Positions 1-12,330 are shown, counted from the stretch's first letter. The stretch is 64,000 bases of DNA from Blastochloris sulfoviridis (GCF_008630065.1 NZ_VWPL01000002.1:1-64000), one strand, 5' to 3'. A program made the numbers and translations. The notes: generated by a model from the sequence alone, not told the origin.

Positions 1-79
1 GAGACCGAGCGAAGCGAGGTCGAGCCGGGTGAGGGGTGCATACGGGCGAACGCTGGAAGAGGCACCCCTCACCCGCCGC
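1..79. repeat. Intergenic repeat family A, truncated copy
   Basis: This stretch matches the left and central part of the repeats at 42163-42312 and 50381-50527. It shares the stretch GAGACCGAGCGA, the GTCGAGCCGGGTGAGGGG segment and the matching CCCCTCACCC arm. The copy starts outside the window. Its right arm is lost where the G/C homopolymer block begins at about position 82. Confidence 0.7.
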
Positions 80-81
80 GC

Positions 82-136
82 GGGGGGGGGGGGGGGGGGG
101 CCCCCGGGCCCCCCCCCCCCCCCCCCCGGGGGGGGG
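82..136. repeat. G/C homopolymer block
   Basis: The block consists of G19, C5, G3, C19 and G9 in direct succession and interrupts a family A repeat downstream of acnA. Such runs are unusual even for a high-GC genome. They could form a very stable hairpin, but an assembly or sequencing artefact is the simpler explanation. Confidence 0.6.
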
Positions 137-195
137 CGGTGGCCGGGTTCGGCCATCGGGGCGCGACGCTCCGGCCTCGGCGGCCGGAGCCGCGA

Positions 196-2904
<2,709 letters not shown>

Positions 2905-3198
2905 GGTGAAAGCCGTTCCCGCGTGCAGGTGATCTGGCGTGCCGCGCAGGCTCGCCGACCGGCCGCCGGTCAAACGAAAACCGGGTGGTCGCGCGGATAG
3001 ATGCCAGGGCACAGCGGCTTATAGCGCCTCCATTCCGCACGCGCGAGAGGCCACGCGCAATTGCGCGAATCAGCGAGCGGGCACGGCCCGCCAAGCCGCC
3101 GCTTCTGCTGCACCGCCTCTCACGCCTCTTGCGCCGGCCGGGCCGGCGTGGTGTTGGTTCCGTCCCGTCCATTGCTCCGTCATCCGGTCTCGCACCTC

Positions 3199-3822
3199 AT
3201 GCCGTCACCCTGTCGCCTCGTCGGCGAGCGCCTCACCTGCGAACGCGGCGGCCGCGAGGTGTTCCGCGACGTGTCGTTCTCGCTCGACGGCGGCCGCACG
3301 CTGGCGCTGGTCGGGCCGAACGGCGCGGGCAAGTCCTCGCTGCTGCGGCTCATCGCCGGGCTGGTGCGCCCCGCCGCCGGGACGCTCACGCTGGAGGGCG
3401 GCGACGGCGAGCTTTCGGTCGGCGAGCAGGCGCACTATCTCGGCCATCTCGACGCGCTGAAGCCGGCGCTCACGGTGGCCGAGAATCTCGATTTCTGGAT
3501 CGCCGCGCTCGGCGGCGATAGCGGCCTGTCGCGCGACGATGCGCTCGACCGGGTGGCGCTGGGCAAGCTTGCGGAGCTGCCGGCGCAGTATCTCTCCGCC
3601 GGCCAGCGGCGGCGGCTGGCGCTCGCCCGCCTTCTTGTCGTCCACCGGCCGCTGTGGCTGCTCGACGAGCCGACCACCGCGCTCGACGTCGCCTCGCAGG
3701 GCCGGCTGTTCGAGCTGATCGCCGCGCATCTCGCCGCCGGCGGGCTGGTGGTGGCGGCCACCCACCAGCCGCTGGCGCTGGCCTATGACGAACTCAGGCT
3801 CGCCGGGGACACCGTGTCATGA
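3199..3822 (+). CDS. ccmA: Heme exporter ATP-binding protein CcmA
   Basis: This 207-residue ABC ATPase is the motor of the CcmABCD complex, which releases holo-CcmE in cytochrome c maturation at the cytoplasmic membrane. It has a Walker [10 protein letters not shown] at residues 39-47, an ABC signature LSAGQRRR near residue 132 and a Walker B LWLLDEPT near residue 152. The start at 3199 gives the family length; an upstream in-frame extension lacks similarity. The last bases overlap the start of ccmB in an ATGA junction, which indicates translational coupling. It is the first gene of ccmA-ccmB-ccmC-ccmD-ccmG. Confidence 0.95.
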   Translation: MPSPCRLVGERLTCERGGREVFRDVSFSLDGGRTLALVGPNGAGKSSLLRLIAGLVRPAAGTLTLEGGDGELSVGEQAHYLGHLDALKPALTVAENLDFWIAALGGDSGLSRDDALDRVALGKLAELPAQYLSAGQRRRLALARLLVVHRPLWLLDEPTTALDVASQGRLFELIAAHLAAGGLVVAATHQPLALAYDELRLAGDTVS

Positions 3823-4487
3823 CCGCGCTCATCGCTCTCGTCGTGCGCGATCTGCGCCTCGCCGTCCGGGTCGGCGGCGGCGCCTTCGTCGGCGTGCTGT
3901 TCTTCCTCGCGGTGGTGGTGGTGATGCCGTTCGCCATCGGCCCCGACCTCAATCTGCTGCGGCGCATCGGCCCGGCCATCCTGTGGATCGGCGCATTGCT
4001 CGCGAGCCTGCTCGCGCTCGACCGGCTGTTCGCCCAGGACCAGGAGGACGGTACGCTCGACCTGCTGCTCACCGCGCGCACGCCGCTGGAGCTGGTCGCC
4101 GCCGCCAAGGGCCTCGCCCACTGGATCGCCACCGGCCTGCCGCTGGTGCTGGCGGCGCCGGTGCTGTCGCTGCTGCTCAACCTGGAGCCGCTGGCCATCG
4201 GCGCGGTGGTGCTGACGCTGCTGGTCGGCACGCCGGCGCTCACCTTCATCGGCCTGGTCGGCGCCGCCCTGGCCGTGACACTGCGCCGCGGCGGCCTCTT
4301 GGTGGCGGTGCTGATCCTGCCCTTGTCGATCCCGATCCTGATCTTCGGCATCTCGGCCTCCAACGCGGCGGTGACCGGCGGCCTGCCGTTCGGCGCGCCC
4401 TTCACCATCCTGTGCGCGCTGTCGCTGGGCAGCCTCGTCCTGGGACCGATCGCGGCCGGGGCCGCCATCCGCGCCGGCCTCGATTGA
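3819..4487 (+). CDS. ccmB: Heme exporter membrane protein CcmB
   Basis: This 222-residue integral membrane protein has about six hydrophobic segments and pairs with CcmA in the cytochrome c maturation ABC complex. The early [14 protein letters not shown] segment near residue 70 is characteristic of CcmB. The ATG overlaps the ccmA stop codon in ATGA. Length and position within the ccm operon agree with the family. Confidence 0.94.
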   Translation: MTALIALVVRDLRLAVRVGGGAFVGVLFFLAVVVVMPFAIGPDLNLLRRIGPAILWIGALLASLLALDRLFAQDQEDGTLDLLLTARTPLELVAAAKGLAHWIATGLPLVLAAPVLSLLLNLEPLAIGAVVLTLLVGTPALTFIGLVGAALAVTLRRGGLLVAVLILPLSIPILIFGISASNAAVTGGLPFGAPFTILCALSLGSLVLGPIAAGAAIRAGLD

Positions 4488-4569
4488 TCGGATCGCGGCC
4501 TACGTGGATTCGCTGGTCCTTGCGTCAGCGCATTGCGGGGGCCGGGCACTCCCGCTAAAAGCCCGCCCC

Positions 4570-5307
4570 ATGGCGCTCATCGATCTGGCCAATCCGACGC
4601 GGTTTCTCGCCTTTGCCCGTGCGGCGATTCCCATCGCCGGGGTGCTGGCTGCCGGCCTGCTGGCCGTCGGCATCTATCTCGCGTTCTTCGTGGCACCCGA
4701 GGACTACCAGCAGGGCGCCACCGTCCGCATCCTCTACATCCACGTGCCCTCGGCGTGGCTGGGCATGGCCTGCTACGTGGTGATGACGCTGTCGGCGCTC
4801 GGCACCCTGGTGTGGAAGCACCCGCTGGCCGACGTGTCGCAGAAGGCGGCGGCGCCGATCGGCGCCGCCTTCACCCTGCTGTGCCTCGTCACCGGCGCGC
4901 TGTGGGGCCGGCCGATGTGGGGTACCTATTGGGTGTGGGACGCGCGGCTGACCTCCACCCTGGTGCTGCTCCTGATCTATCTCGGCCTGATCGCGCTGTG
5001 GCGCACGGTCGAGGATCCGGGCCGGGCCGGGCGCGCCGCGGCGGTGCTGACGCTGGTGGGGGCGGTCAACATCCCGATCATCAAGTTCTCGGTGGACTGG
5101 TGGAACACGCTGCATCAGCCGACGTCGGTGATCCGGCTCGGCGGCCCGACCATCCATTCCTCGATCCTGACGCCGCTGCTGATCATGGCGATCGGCGCGA
5201 CCGCCCTGTTCGTGGCGCTGCATCTTTCCGCCATGCGCAACGAAATCCTGCGCCGGCGTGTGCGCACGCTACGCATCCTTGCCGCCCAGCGCGGCGCCAC
5301 CGCGTGA
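4570..5307 (+). CDS. ccmC: Cytochrome c maturation heme-handling protein CcmC
   Basis: CcmC (245 residues) delivers heme to the chaperone CcmE. The protein has six membrane spans and the tryptophan-rich WWD-type segment with WGTYWVWDARLT near residues 115-128, the heme-handling signature. The start MALIDLANPTRF at 4570 fits family members; a longer upstream in-frame stretch does not. It lies 82 bp after ccmB and 10 bp before ccmD. Confidence 0.95.
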   Translation: MALIDLANPTRFLAFARAAIPIAGVLAAGLLAVGIYLAFFVAPEDYQQGATVRILYIHVPSAWLGMACYVVMTLSALGTLVWKHPLADVSQKAAAPIGAAFTLLCLVTGALWGRPMWGTYWVWDARLTSTLVLLLIYLGLIALWRTVEDPGRAGRAAAVLTLVGAVNIPIIKFSVDWWNTLHQPTSVIRLGGPTIHSSILTPLLIMAIGATALFVALHLSAMRNEILRRRVRTLRILAAQRGATA

Positions 5308-5317
5308 GTTCCCCGTC

Positions 5318-5521
5318 ATGATCGACCTCGGACCGCATGCGCTGTTCATTCAACTCGCCTGGGCTGCCGCCGGGCTGGTCACCCTCGGCCTGATTGCCTG
5401 GGTGATGATCGACTACCGCAGCCAGCGCCGTCAGCTCGCGGCCCTGGAGCAGGCGGCCAATGCCCGCCGGCGCCCGGCTGCGCCGACGCCGGCGGTGCTT
5501 GAAGGAGCCGGCGTGCCATGA
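5318..5521 (+). CDS. ccmD: Heme exporter small protein CcmD
   Basis: This 67-residue protein has one membrane span (about residues 10-30, FIQLAWAAAGLVTLGLIAWV) followed by a basic, polar cytoplasmic tail containing YRSQRRQL. That is the CcmD pattern. CcmD holds CcmE to the CcmABC complex. The start at 5318 lies 10 bp after ccmC, and the stop overlaps the ATG of ccmG. The recognition rests on the motif and operon position, because CcmD proteins are short and poorly conserved. Confidence 0.88.
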   Translation: MIDLGPHALFIQLAWAAAGLVTLGLIAWVMIDYRSQRRQLAALEQAANARRRPAAPTPAVLEGAGVP

Positions 5522-6180
5522 GCGAGTCCGAGACCCCGAAGCCCGGCGCCGATGCCACGCCCGCGCCCGTAACGCCCGAGGCCAAGCAGACGCCCGCGCC
5601 TGCGCCTGAACCCGCCCCGGCGGCGCCGGAGGCCGCGCCGCACCGGCTCAAGCTGGCGATGCTGCCGCTCGGCCTGTTCGTGGCGCTGGCATTGCTGTTC
5701 TGGTTCGGCCTGTTCTCGGGCGACAAGTCCAAGATCCCGTCGGCCCTGATCGGCAAGCCGGTGCCGGCCTTCGCGCTGGAGCCGCTGGAGGGAACGGGCC
5801 TGCCGGGCTTCAGCTCCGGCACGCTCAAGGACCAAGTCACGCTGGTGAACGTCTGGGCCTCCTGGTGCGTTCCCTGCCGCGAGGAGCATCCGCAGCTCGT
5901 CGAGCTCGGCAAGGATCCGCGCATCAAGCTCTACGGCCTAAACTACAAGGACAAGGCCGACAACGCCCGCCGCTTCCTGGAGCGTTTCGGCAATCCCTAT
6001 GTGGCCATCGGCGCCGATCAGAGCGGGCGCACCGGCATCGACTGGGGCGTCTATGGCGTGCCGGAGACCTTCGTGATCGGCCGCGACGGCACCATCCGCT
6101 ACAAGTTCATCGGCCCGATCATGCCGGACACGCTCAAGACCACGCTGATGCCGGAGGTCGAGAAGGCGCTGGCGAAGTAG
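5518..6180 (+). CDS. ccmG: Thiol:disulfide interchange protein CcmG/DsbE
   Basis: This 220-residue membrane-anchored periplasmic thioredoxin keeps apocytochrome c cysteines reduced for heme attachment. It has a long Ala/Pro-rich cytoplasmic N-terminus (about 40 residues), one membrane anchor (about 44-62) and a TlpA-like domain with the active site WCVPC near residues 116-120. A GVYGVPETF segment containing the cis-proline follows near residue 180. The N-terminal extension is longer than in the usual CcmG of about 180-200 residues. The start overlaps the end of ccmD (ATGA), and it closes the ccm operon. Confidence 0.93.
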   Translation: MSESETPKPGADATPAPVTPEAKQTPAPAPEPAPAAPEAAPHRLKLAMLPLGLFVALALLFWFGLFSGDKSKIPSALIGKPVPAFALEPLEGTGLPGFSSGTLKDQVTLVNVWASWCVPCREEHPQLVELGKDPRIKLYGLNYKDKADNARRFLERFGNPYVAIGADQSGRTGIDWGVYGVPETFVIGRDGTIRYKFIGPIMPDTLKTTLMPEVEKALAK

Positions 6181-6213
6181 CCGCCGCCGCGTCGGCCGCG
6201 TGGCCCGCGGCGC

Positions 6214-6480
6214 CTACTCGCCGGGTGCCGCGGCGTGGATCGCGAGGGCGTGGATGCGCTCGGCGAACTCGTCGCGCAACGCATCGTTCACCATGCGGTG
6301 ACGTGCGACGCGGCTCTTTCCGCGGAAGGCCTCGGCCACGATATAAATTCGGAAGTGCGTCTCGCCCTCCGTCCGGCTGCCGGCATGCCCGGCGTGCCGG
6401 TCGGAGTCGTCGTCGACGCGCAGCTCGCTGGGCGCCAGCGCGGCCCGAAGCTTCGATTCGATGCGTTCGGCAAAGGTCAT
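6214..6480 (-). CDS. BolA family protein
   Basis: This 88-residue protein has the BolA fold: an N-terminal helix (RIESKLRAAL), a variable loop, then the helix-turn-helix-like HFRIYIVAEAFRGKSRVARHRMVNDAL. BolA proteins partner with monothiol glutaredoxins in iron-sulfur trafficking. The stretch after FRGKSRVARHR is the most conserved part. The gene is convergent with ccmG and divergent from the J-domain gene. The DD-DS-H loop resembles BolA1-type proteins, but the subtype is not certain. Confidence 0.9.
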   Translation of the reverse strand: MTFAERIESKLRAALAPSELRVDDDSDRHAGHAGSRTEGETHFRIYIVAEAFRGKSRVARHRMVNDALRDEFAERIHALAIHAAAPGE

Positions 6481-6566
6481 GTGCTATGCGTAAGGGCGGC
6501 GAGCGCGCGGCGTCAATCCGGACGGCCATCCTTGTTTGAAGTCGGTCCCATCCGCATAATCTCGCA

Positions 6567-7187
6567 ATGAAACTGAACTCGCCTTTGTTCGATCGCATCC
6601 GCGTCAAGCGCACCGCCGAGGAGCCGGTGGTGCGTGCGCGGGCGGCCGTGTGCCAGTGGCCCGGCTGCCAGGCGGCCGGCACGCACCGTGCGCCGAAGGG
6701 CCGCGGCCGCGACGGCGAGTATCTGCACTTCTGCCTCGACCATGTGCGCGAATACAACCAGTCCTACAATTACTTCGCCGGCATGAGCGACGACGAGGTG
6801 GCCGCCTGGCAGAAGGCCGCGGTCACCGGCCACCGCCCGACCTGGAAGATGGGCGTCAACGGCGTCCATGCCAGCGCGCACAAGGCGGAGGCCGCCTTCG
6901 AGGCCGGCGAGTTCGCCTTCGGCGACCCGTTCCGGGTGTTCGGCGCCCGCCCGGCCGAGGCGCCGCAGCCCAAGGCGCGCGGGCGCACCATCCGCAATGG
7001 CGAGCGCAAGGCGCTGGCCGCGCTCGACCTCGATGTCGACGCCACGCGCGAGGAGATCAAGGCGCGGTTCAAGACGCTGGCCAAGCGCCACCACCCCGAC
7101 GTCAATGGCGGAGACACCTCCTCCGAGGACAGGCTCCGTGACATCATCTCCGCTTACAATTATCTGAAGGGGGCCGGCCTCTGCTGA
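6567..7187 (+). CDS. J-domain protein, DjlA-like class III
   Basis: This 206-residue protein has a C-terminal J domain (about residues 140-203) with the Hsp70-stimulating HHPD motif near 175. It lacks the Gly/Phe and zinc-finger domains of true DnaJ. The N-terminal half contains a possible metal site made of C29, C34, C56 and H59, in CQWPGC and HFCLDHV. This arrangement recurs in alphaproteobacterial J proteins found beside bolA and cobS. It probably recruits DnaK to specific clients, which are unknown. The J-domain assignment is firm and the role is not. Confidence 0.88.
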   Translation: MKLNSPLFDRIRVKRTAEEPVVRARAAVCQWPGCQAAGTHRAPKGRGRDGEYLHFCLDHVREYNQSYNYFAGMSDDEVAAWQKAAVTGHRPTWKMGVNGVHASAHKAEAAFEAGEFAFGDPFRVFGARPAEAPQPKARGRTIRNGERKALAALDLDVDATREEIKARFKTLAKRHHPDVNGGDTSSEDRLRDIISAYNYLKGAGLC

Positions 7188-7317
7188 TCGCGGGGGGTGT
7201 TCCGCTGGGGCCCGGTTGCGCGCGTTTTCCGCACGAGCAGAATGCAGGTTTGCGATAGAAGGCGCGACAACTCAAAAACTTAGGGCGTCCGGTCCGGTTC
7301 CATCGGGCCCAGGAATC

Positions 7318-7373
7318 CTCTAGATCTGATCCTCTAGATCTAATGCTCTGGATTTGATGCTCTAGATTTCAAG
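7318..7373. repeat. Four tandem 14-bp repeats upstream of cobS
   Basis: Four head-to-tail units of 14 bp, CTCTAGATCTGATC and close variants, end 71 bp before the cobS start codon. The units carry CTAGAT and AGATCT, are AT-rich against the surrounding GC-rich DNA, and differ from each other by only a few bases. They may be a regulator-binding array or a slipped-strand repeat; the sequence does not decide. Confidence 0.8.
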
Positions 7374-7444
7374 GTGGCGCCTCGGGGCGCGAGCCCGCGA
7401 GCGGGCCACCGCCCCCGATCGCGCCCGCGGCAAGGAAGTGGTTC

Positions 7445-8428
7445 ATGAACGTCAGCGCGTCCACCGCCCCCCTCCCCGACATGAAAGTGTCGGTCCGGCA
7501 GGTGTTCGGGATCGACAGCGATCTCGAAGTGCCGGCCTATTCCGAGCCCGAGGACCACGTGCCGGACCTCGACACCGACTATGTGTTCGACCGCACGACC
7601 ACGCTGGCGATCCTTGCCGGCTTTGCCCACAATCGCCGCGTCATGGTCGCCGGCTACCATGGAACCGGCAAGTCGACCCATATCGAGCAGGTGGCGGCGC
7701 GGCTCAACTGGCCGTGCGTGCGCGTCAATCTCGACAGCCACATCAGCCGCATCGACCTGATCGGCAAGGATGCCATCGTCATCCGGGAGGGCCAGCAGGT
7801 CACCGAGTTCCGCGACGGCATCCTGCCCTGGGCCTACCAGAACAATGTCGCGCTGGTGTTCGACGAGTACGACGCCGCGCGCCCCGACGTGATGTTCGTC
7901 ATCCAGCGGGTGCTGGAATCCTCCGGCCGGCTGACGCTGCTCGACCAGAGCCGGGTCATTCGCCCCCACCCGTCGTTCCGGCTGTTCGCCACCGCCAACA
8001 CCATCGGGCTCGGCGACACCACCGGCCTCTATCACGGCACCCAGCAGATCAACCAGGCGCAGATGGACCGCTGGTCGATCGTCACCACGCTGAACTATCT
8101 GCCGCACGACAAGGAAGTCGAGATCGTGCTGGCCAAGGCCAAGTCCTTCCGCACCGAGAAGGGCCGCGAGACCATCGGCAAGATGGTGCGGCTGGCCGAC
8201 CTCACCCGCAACGCCTTCATGAATGGCGACCTCTCGACGGTGATGAGCCCGCGCACGGTGATCACCTGGGCCGAGAATGCCGACATCTTCCAGGAACTGG
8301 CGTTCGCCTTCCGCGTCACCTTCCTCAACAAGTGCGACGAGCTGGAGCGGCCGCTGGTCGCCGAGTTCTACCAGCGCTGCTTCGGCCAGGACCTGCCCGA
8401 ATCGGCGGTGAACGTCGCGCTGTCATGA
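7445..8428 (+). CDS. cobS: Cobaltochelatase subunit CobS
   Basis: CobS (327 residues) is the AAA+ ATPase subunit of the aerobic cobaltochelatase CobNST, which inserts Co2+ into hydrogenobyrinate a,c-diamide in vitamin B12 synthesis. It has a Walker [10 protein letters not shown] at residues 70-78, a Walker [11 protein letters not shown] near 137 and a sensor segment [14 protein letters not shown] near 183. The length is that of the family. cobT follows after 21 bp. An array of four 14-bp repeats sits 71-127 bp upstream of the start, and no cobalamin riboswitch was recognised there. Confidence 0.95.
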   Translation: MNVSASTAPLPDMKVSVRQVFGIDSDLEVPAYSEPEDHVPDLDTDYVFDRTTTLAILAGFAHNRRVMVAGYHGTGKSTHIEQVAARLNWPCVRVNLDSHISRIDLIGKDAIVIREGQQVTEFRDGILPWAYQNNVALVFDEYDAARPDVMFVIQRVLESSGRLTLLDQSRVIRPHPSFRLFATANTIGLGDTTGLYHGTQQINQAQMDRWSIVTTLNYLPHDKEVEIVLAKAKSFRTEKGRETIGKMVRLADLTRNAFMNGDLSTVMSPRTVITWAENADIFQELAFAFRVTFLNKCDELERPLVAEFYQRCFGQDLPESAVNVALS

Positions 8429-8449
8429 TGGCGGGTTAGGGACGGGGCC

Positions 8450-10363
8450 ATGGCCAGCGAATCGCGGACGGCGGGCGGCTCGAACCGCAGCAAGGCCGGC
8501 GCGCGCGAGGCGCCGACAGAGCCGTTCAAGCGGGCGGTCGAGTCCTGCCTGAAGGCGATCGCCCGGCGTTCGGACATCGATGTCGGCTTCGCCGCCGAGC
8601 GGCCGAGCCTCGCCGGCAGCCGGGTGCGGCTGCCCGAGCCGCCGCGCAAGATGACGCCGTTCGATGCCGGGGTGGTGCGCGGTCACGCCGATTCGGTCGC
8701 CCTGCGGCTGGCCTGCCACGACCCCGCCGTCCACCGCCGGCTGGCGCCGGAGGAGCGCGAGGCGCGCGCGGTGTTCGAGGCGATGGAGCAGGCGCGCGTC
8801 GAGGCGATCGGGGCACGGCGCATGGCCGGCGTGGCCGGCAACCTCGCCGCCATGCTGGAGGAACGCTACCGCCGCGGCCCCTATGCCGACATCTCCGACC
8901 GGGCGGACGCGCCGCTGGCCGACGCGCTGGCCATGCTGGTGCGCGAACGGCTGACCGGCCGTCCACCCCCCGCCGGCGCCGACCGGCTGGTCGCGCTGTG
9001 GCGCGACTTCGTGGAGGAGCGCGCCGGCCGCGACCTCGACAAGCTCGCGGGCCGCATCGACGACCAGCGGCGCTTCGCCGAGACGGTGCGCGACCTGCTG
9101 GCCCAGCTCGACATGGCCGAGGGCCGCGACACCGAGCCCGACGACAGCGAGGATGCGGGCGACGACGACCAGCGCGACGACGAGGAAGACAGCCAGGACG
9201 AGACGGGCGAGAGCGCCGAAGGGGCGAGCGAGCGCACCGGCGACCTCGGCGCCGACGACCTGCCCGACGGCACCAGCGAGCTGGACGAGGCGCCGGCCTG
9301 CGATCTGCCGGAGGAGACCGACGCGGGCGAGGCCCAGGATGCCGGCGAGCCGCGCCGCCCCCGCCATGCCTTGCCCAACGAGGTCCGCGGGCCGGACTAC
9401 CGGCCGTTCACCGGCAAGTTCGACGAGACGGTGCACGCCGAGGATCTGTGCGACGCCGAGGAGCTCGACCGGCTGCGCAGCTATCTCGACAAGCAGCTGT
9501 CGCACCTGCAGGGCGTGGTGGCGCGGCTCGCCAACCGGCTGCAGCGGCGGCTGCTCGCCCAGCAGAACCGCGGCTGGGACTTCGACCTCGAAGAGGGCCT
9601 GCTCGATCCGGCGCGCCTGGCGCGCGTCATCATCGACCCGATGCACCCGCTGTCGTTCAAGATGGAGCGGGACACGCGCTTCCGCGACACCGTGGTGACG
9701 CTCTTGATCGACAATTCCGGCTCGATGCGCGGCCGGCCGATCACGGTGGCGGCGACCTGTGCCGACATTCTGGCCCGCACGCTGGAGCGCTGCGGCGTCA
9801 AGGTCGAGATCCTCGGCTTCACCACCCGGGCCTGGAAGGGCGGGCAGTCGCGCGAGGCGTGGCTCGCCGCCGGCAAGCCGCCCGCGCCCGGCCGGCTCAA
9901 CGACCTGCGCCACATCGTCTACAAGTCGGCCGATGCGCCCTGGCGGCGGGCGCGCAAGAATCTCGGCCTGATGATGCGCGAGGGCCTGCTCAAGGAGAAT
10001 ATCGACGGCGAGGCGCTGGCCTGGGCGCACGAGCGGCTCTTGGCGCGGCCGGAGAACCGCAAGATCCTGATGATGATCTCGGACGGCGCCCCGGTCGACG
10101 ACTCCACGCTGTCGGTCAATCCCGGCAACTATCTGGAGCGGCATCTGCGCTGGATCATCGAGGAGATCGAGACCCGCTCGCCGGTCGAATTGATCGCCAT
10201 CGGCATCGGCCACGACGTGACGCGCTACTATCGCCGGGCGCTGACCATCGTCGACGCTGAGGAGCTGGGGGGCGCGATGACCGACAAGCTGGCCGAACTG
10301 TTCGACGAGGACATGGCGCGGCCCGAGCCGCGCCCCGGCCGCAAGGGCAGGCGCGCAGCATGA
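8450..10363 (+). CDS. cobT: Cobaltochelatase subunit CobT
   Basis: CobT (637 residues) is the von Willebrand factor A-domain partner of CobS in the CobNST cobaltochelatase. The N-terminal part is helical. Residues about 220-310 form a very acidic stretch rich in Asp and Glu that resembles the linker of ChlD/BchD. The C-terminal VWA domain carries the MIDAS motif DNSGSMRGR near 421 and ISDGAPVDD near 545. It forms an operon with cobS. Its last codons overlap the start of the next gene in ATGA. CobN is not in this window. Confidence 0.95.
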   Translation: MASESRTAGGSNRSKAGAREAPTEPFKRAVESCLKAIARRSDIDVGFAAERPSLAGSRVRLPEPPRKMTPFDAGVVRGHADSVALRLACHDPAVHRRLAPEEREARAVFEAMEQARVEAIGARRMAGVAGNLAAMLEERYRRGPYADISDRADAPLADALAMLVRERLTGRPPPAGADRLVALWRDFVEERAGRDLDKLAGRIDDQRRFAETVRDLLAQLDMAEGRDTEPDDSEDAGDDDQRDDEEDSQDETGESAEGASERTGDLGADDLPDGTSELDEAPACDLPEETDAGEAQDAGEPRRPRHALPNEVRGPDYRPFTGKFDETVHAEDLCDAEELDRLRSYLDKQLSHLQGVVARLANRLQRRLLAQQNRGWDFDLEEGLLDPARLARVIIDPMHPLSFKMERDTRFRDTVVTLLIDNSGSMRGRPITVAATCADILARTLERCGVKVEILGFTTRAWKGGQSREAWLAAGKPPAPGRLNDLRHIVYKSADAPWRRARKNLGLMMREGLLKENIDGEALAWAHERLLARPENRKILMMISDGAPVDDSTLSVNPGNYLERHLRWIIEEIETRSPVELIAIGIGHDVTRYYRRALTIVDAEELGGAMTDKLAELFDEDMARPEPRPGRKGRRAA

Positions 10364-11397
10364 GGGCTCGATTTCGCAGTCTGATCGCCGCGGCGGTGGT
10401 CGTGGCGGCGCTGCCGTTCGCCGCCACCGCCGTTGCCAAGCCCAAGGCGCTGCCGGTCGAGCCGGTGGCGCTGGCGGTGCAGGCGACGCCGATCGCCAGC
10501 TTCGATCCAGGCGAGCCCGAGCGGAAGCGCTTTGGCCGGCTGGAATTTCGCGGCGGGCTGGAACTGTCGGCCGACAGTCCCGCCTTCGGCGGCTGGTCGG
10601 CGCTGCGCCTGGATGCTTCGGGCGAGCGCATCCTCGCCGTCTCCGACGCCGGCGTGTGGCTGACCGGCCGGCTCGACACCGCGAACGGCCGGCTCAGCGG
10701 CCTCGGCGACGTGAAGATCGCGGCGATGCGCGGCTCGGCCGGCGAGACGCTGGCCCGGATCGGCCGTGCCGACGTCGAGTCGCTGGCGGTCGACGGGACG
10801 GCCTGTTACGTCGGCATCGAGCGCGTGCACGAAATCCGCCGCTACGACTGCTCGGGCGCGCCGTTCGCCGCGCGCGGCATGCCCCGGCCGGTGCCCTCGG
10901 CGCTGAAGAAGATGCCGCGAAACAGCGGCCTGGAGGCGCTGGTCGCGGTGCCGCGCGATCTCGCCGGCACCGGCAGCGCGCTGGCCGGCAGCCTGATCGG
11001 CATCACCGAGACCGGCGAAACCGGCGAGGCCGATTCACTGGGCTTCATCATCCGTGGGGCGCGCTTCGCCACCTTCCGCGTCAAGCGCTCCGACGACTTC
11101 TCGGTCACCGACGCCGCGCTCGCCGGCAACGACCTCCTCGTGCTGGAGCGCCACTACTCGCTGCTGCGCGGGGTATCGATGCGGGTGCGGCGGATCCCGC
11201 TCGCGGCGATCGGGCCCGGCGCGATGGTCGACGGCGAGGTGCTGATGACCGCCGGCCGCGGCCGGCAGATCGACAATATGGAGGGGCTGGCGGTGCACAC
11301 CAACGCGGCCGGCGAGACCATCCTGACGATGATCTCCGACGACAATTTCAGCTTCCTGCAGCGGACGCTGATCCTGCAGTTCGCGCTGCTGGACTGA
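10360..11397 (+). CDS. Exported esterase-like activity of phytase family protein
   Basis: This 345-residue protein has an N-terminal signal sequence ([17 protein letters not shown], about residues 9-27) and the beta-propeller-like domain of the esterase-like activity of phytase family. Recognisable segments are [22 protein letters not shown] near 75 and the C-terminal DNMEGLAVH and [12 protein letters not shown], the last being a family hallmark. It is probably periplasmic. The substrate is unknown, and the family name does not prove phytase activity. The ATGA overlap with cobT implies co-translation, although no link with B12 is evident. Confidence 0.85.
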   Translation: MRARFRSLIAAAVVVAALPFAATAVAKPKALPVEPVALAVQATPIASFDPGEPERKRFGRLEFRGGLELSADSPAFGGWSALRLDASGERILAVSDAGVWLTGRLDTANGRLSGLGDVKIAAMRGSAGETLARIGRADVESLAVDGTACYVGIERVHEIRRYDCSGAPFAARGMPRPVPSALKKMPRNSGLEALVAVPRDLAGTGSALAGSLIGITETGETGEADSLGFIIRGARFATFRVKRSDDFSVTDAALAGNDLLVLERHYSLLRGVSMRVRRIPLAAIGPGAMVDGEVLMTAGRGRQIDNMEGLAVHTNAAGETILTMISDDNFSFLQRTLILQFALLD

Positions 11398-11409
11398 CGC
11401 CGTCGATCC

Positions 11410-11438
11410 TTGACTTCGGCGCGCGCCGCCGTGTAGAT
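11410..11438 (+). promoter_or_regulatory. Candidate housekeeping promoter for rplU-rpmA
   Basis: A -35 box TTGACT at 11410-11415 is followed after 17 bp by a -10 box GTAGAT at 11433-11438. This is a good match to the alphaproteobacterial housekeeping sigma pattern. It would leave a leader of about 100 bases before rplU. Confidence 0.5.
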
Positions 11439-11546
11439 GTCGCCCTTCGGCGGCGTGTGTTCTGCGCGCGCCGCGATTCACCCTGACCTTTCAACGATCG
11501 CCAAGAAGCCGGCCCTCCAGGCCGGGATGGAACACGGGACAAAACG

Positions 11547-11870
11547 ATGTTCGCGGTCATTAAAACGGGCGGCAAACAATACCGCGTCGCCCCCAACGAT
11601 ACCCTTGAGATCGAACGACTTGAGGCCGAAGCCGGAGAAACGGTGACGTTCTCCGAAGTGCTGCTGGTGGGCAGCGAGGGCGAAACCACGGTCGGCGCGC
11701 CGACCGTCGCGGGCGCCGTGGTTGCCGCCGAAGTGGTGGAGCTGACGCGCGGACCAAAGGTCATCGCCTTCAAGAAGCGCCGTCGCAAGAATTCCCGGCG
11801 CAAGCGGGGCCACCGTCAGGATCTGATGCTGGTCCGGATTACCGAAATCCGCACCGCGACCGCCGCCTGA
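11547..11870 (+). CDS. rplU: 50S ribosomal protein L21
   Basis: This 107-residue L21 binds 23S rRNA in the large subunit. [14 protein letters not shown] at the start and [15 protein letters not shown] near residue 75 are family signatures. It is the first gene of rplU-rpmA. An 18-bp perfect palindrome overlaps the stop codon. Confidence 0.97.
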   Translation: MFAVIKTGGKQYRVAPNDTLEIERLEAEAGETVTFSEVLLVGSEGETTVGAPTVAGAVVAAEVVELTRGPKVIAFKKRRRKNSRRKRGHRQDLMLVRITEIRTATAA

Positions 11871-11886
11871 CGAACATATGTTCGTC
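11869..11886. other. 18-bp perfect palindrome at rplU stop codon
   Basis: The sequence GACGAACATATGTTCGTC is fully self-complementary and includes the last two bases of the rplU TGA stop. It has no loop, so a protein-binding site or chance is more likely than a terminator. It lies in the 58-bp spacer before rpmA. Confidence 0.5.
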
Positions 11887-11928
11887 GCGATTCCCCTTTA
11901 GTCGAATACGATCTCCGGGAGACCGGTT

Positions 11929-12198
11929 ATGGCACACAAAAAAGCAGGCGGCTCGTCGCGCAACGGGCGCGATTCGAACGCCCAACGCCTCGGCGTGAAG
12001 AAGTTCGGCGGCGAAGCCGTGCTCGCCGGCAACATCATCGTCCGTCAGCGTGGCACCAAGTGGCACGCGGGCGACAATGTCGGCATTGGCAAGGACCATA
12101 CGCTTTTTGCCACCGCCACCGGCCACGTCGCCTACCGTACGAAAGCGAACGGCCGCACCTTCGTATCCGTCATTGCGACGATGAAGGCGGCAGAATAG
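11929..12198 (+). CDS. rpmA: 50S ribosomal protein L27
   Basis: This 89-residue L27 reaches towards the peptidyl transferase centre. The N-terminus [20 protein letters not shown] is canonical; it is not preceded by the cleaved extension seen in Firmicutes. It is co-directional with rplU, 58 bp downstream, and followed by a hairpin terminator. Confidence 0.97.
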   Translation: MAHKKAGGSSRNGRDSNAQRLGVKKFGGEAVLAGNIIVRQRGTKWHAGDNVGIGKDHTLFATATGHVAYRTKANGRTFVSVIATMKAAE

Positions 12199-12272
12199 AC
12201 GGACACCAAGATCAGGGGTCCGTCGGCACCAGTCGAACCGGCGGACCCAAAAAGACAAGACGGGTCGATCGC

Positions 12273-12302
12273 AAGGGGAGACCGGGGTGCCGGCTCCCCT
12301 TT
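12273..12302 (+). terminator. Intrinsic terminator of rplU-rpmA
   Basis: The arms AAGGGGAG and CTCCCCTT enclose an inner CCGG...CCGG stem, and a short T run follows. It lies 75 bp after the rpmA stop and before the acetyltransferase gene. Confidence 0.65.
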
Positions 12303-12330
12303 CGCATTCAACTACGGAAGGACCCGTCCG

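Noticed and set aside
7318-7373. CRISPR-like array before cobS
   Set aside because: The 14-bp units are directly adjacent with no spacers, and no cas genes are nearby.
7188-7444. Cobalamin riboswitch before cobS
   Set aside because: No B12-box or matching conserved core could be seen in this interval.
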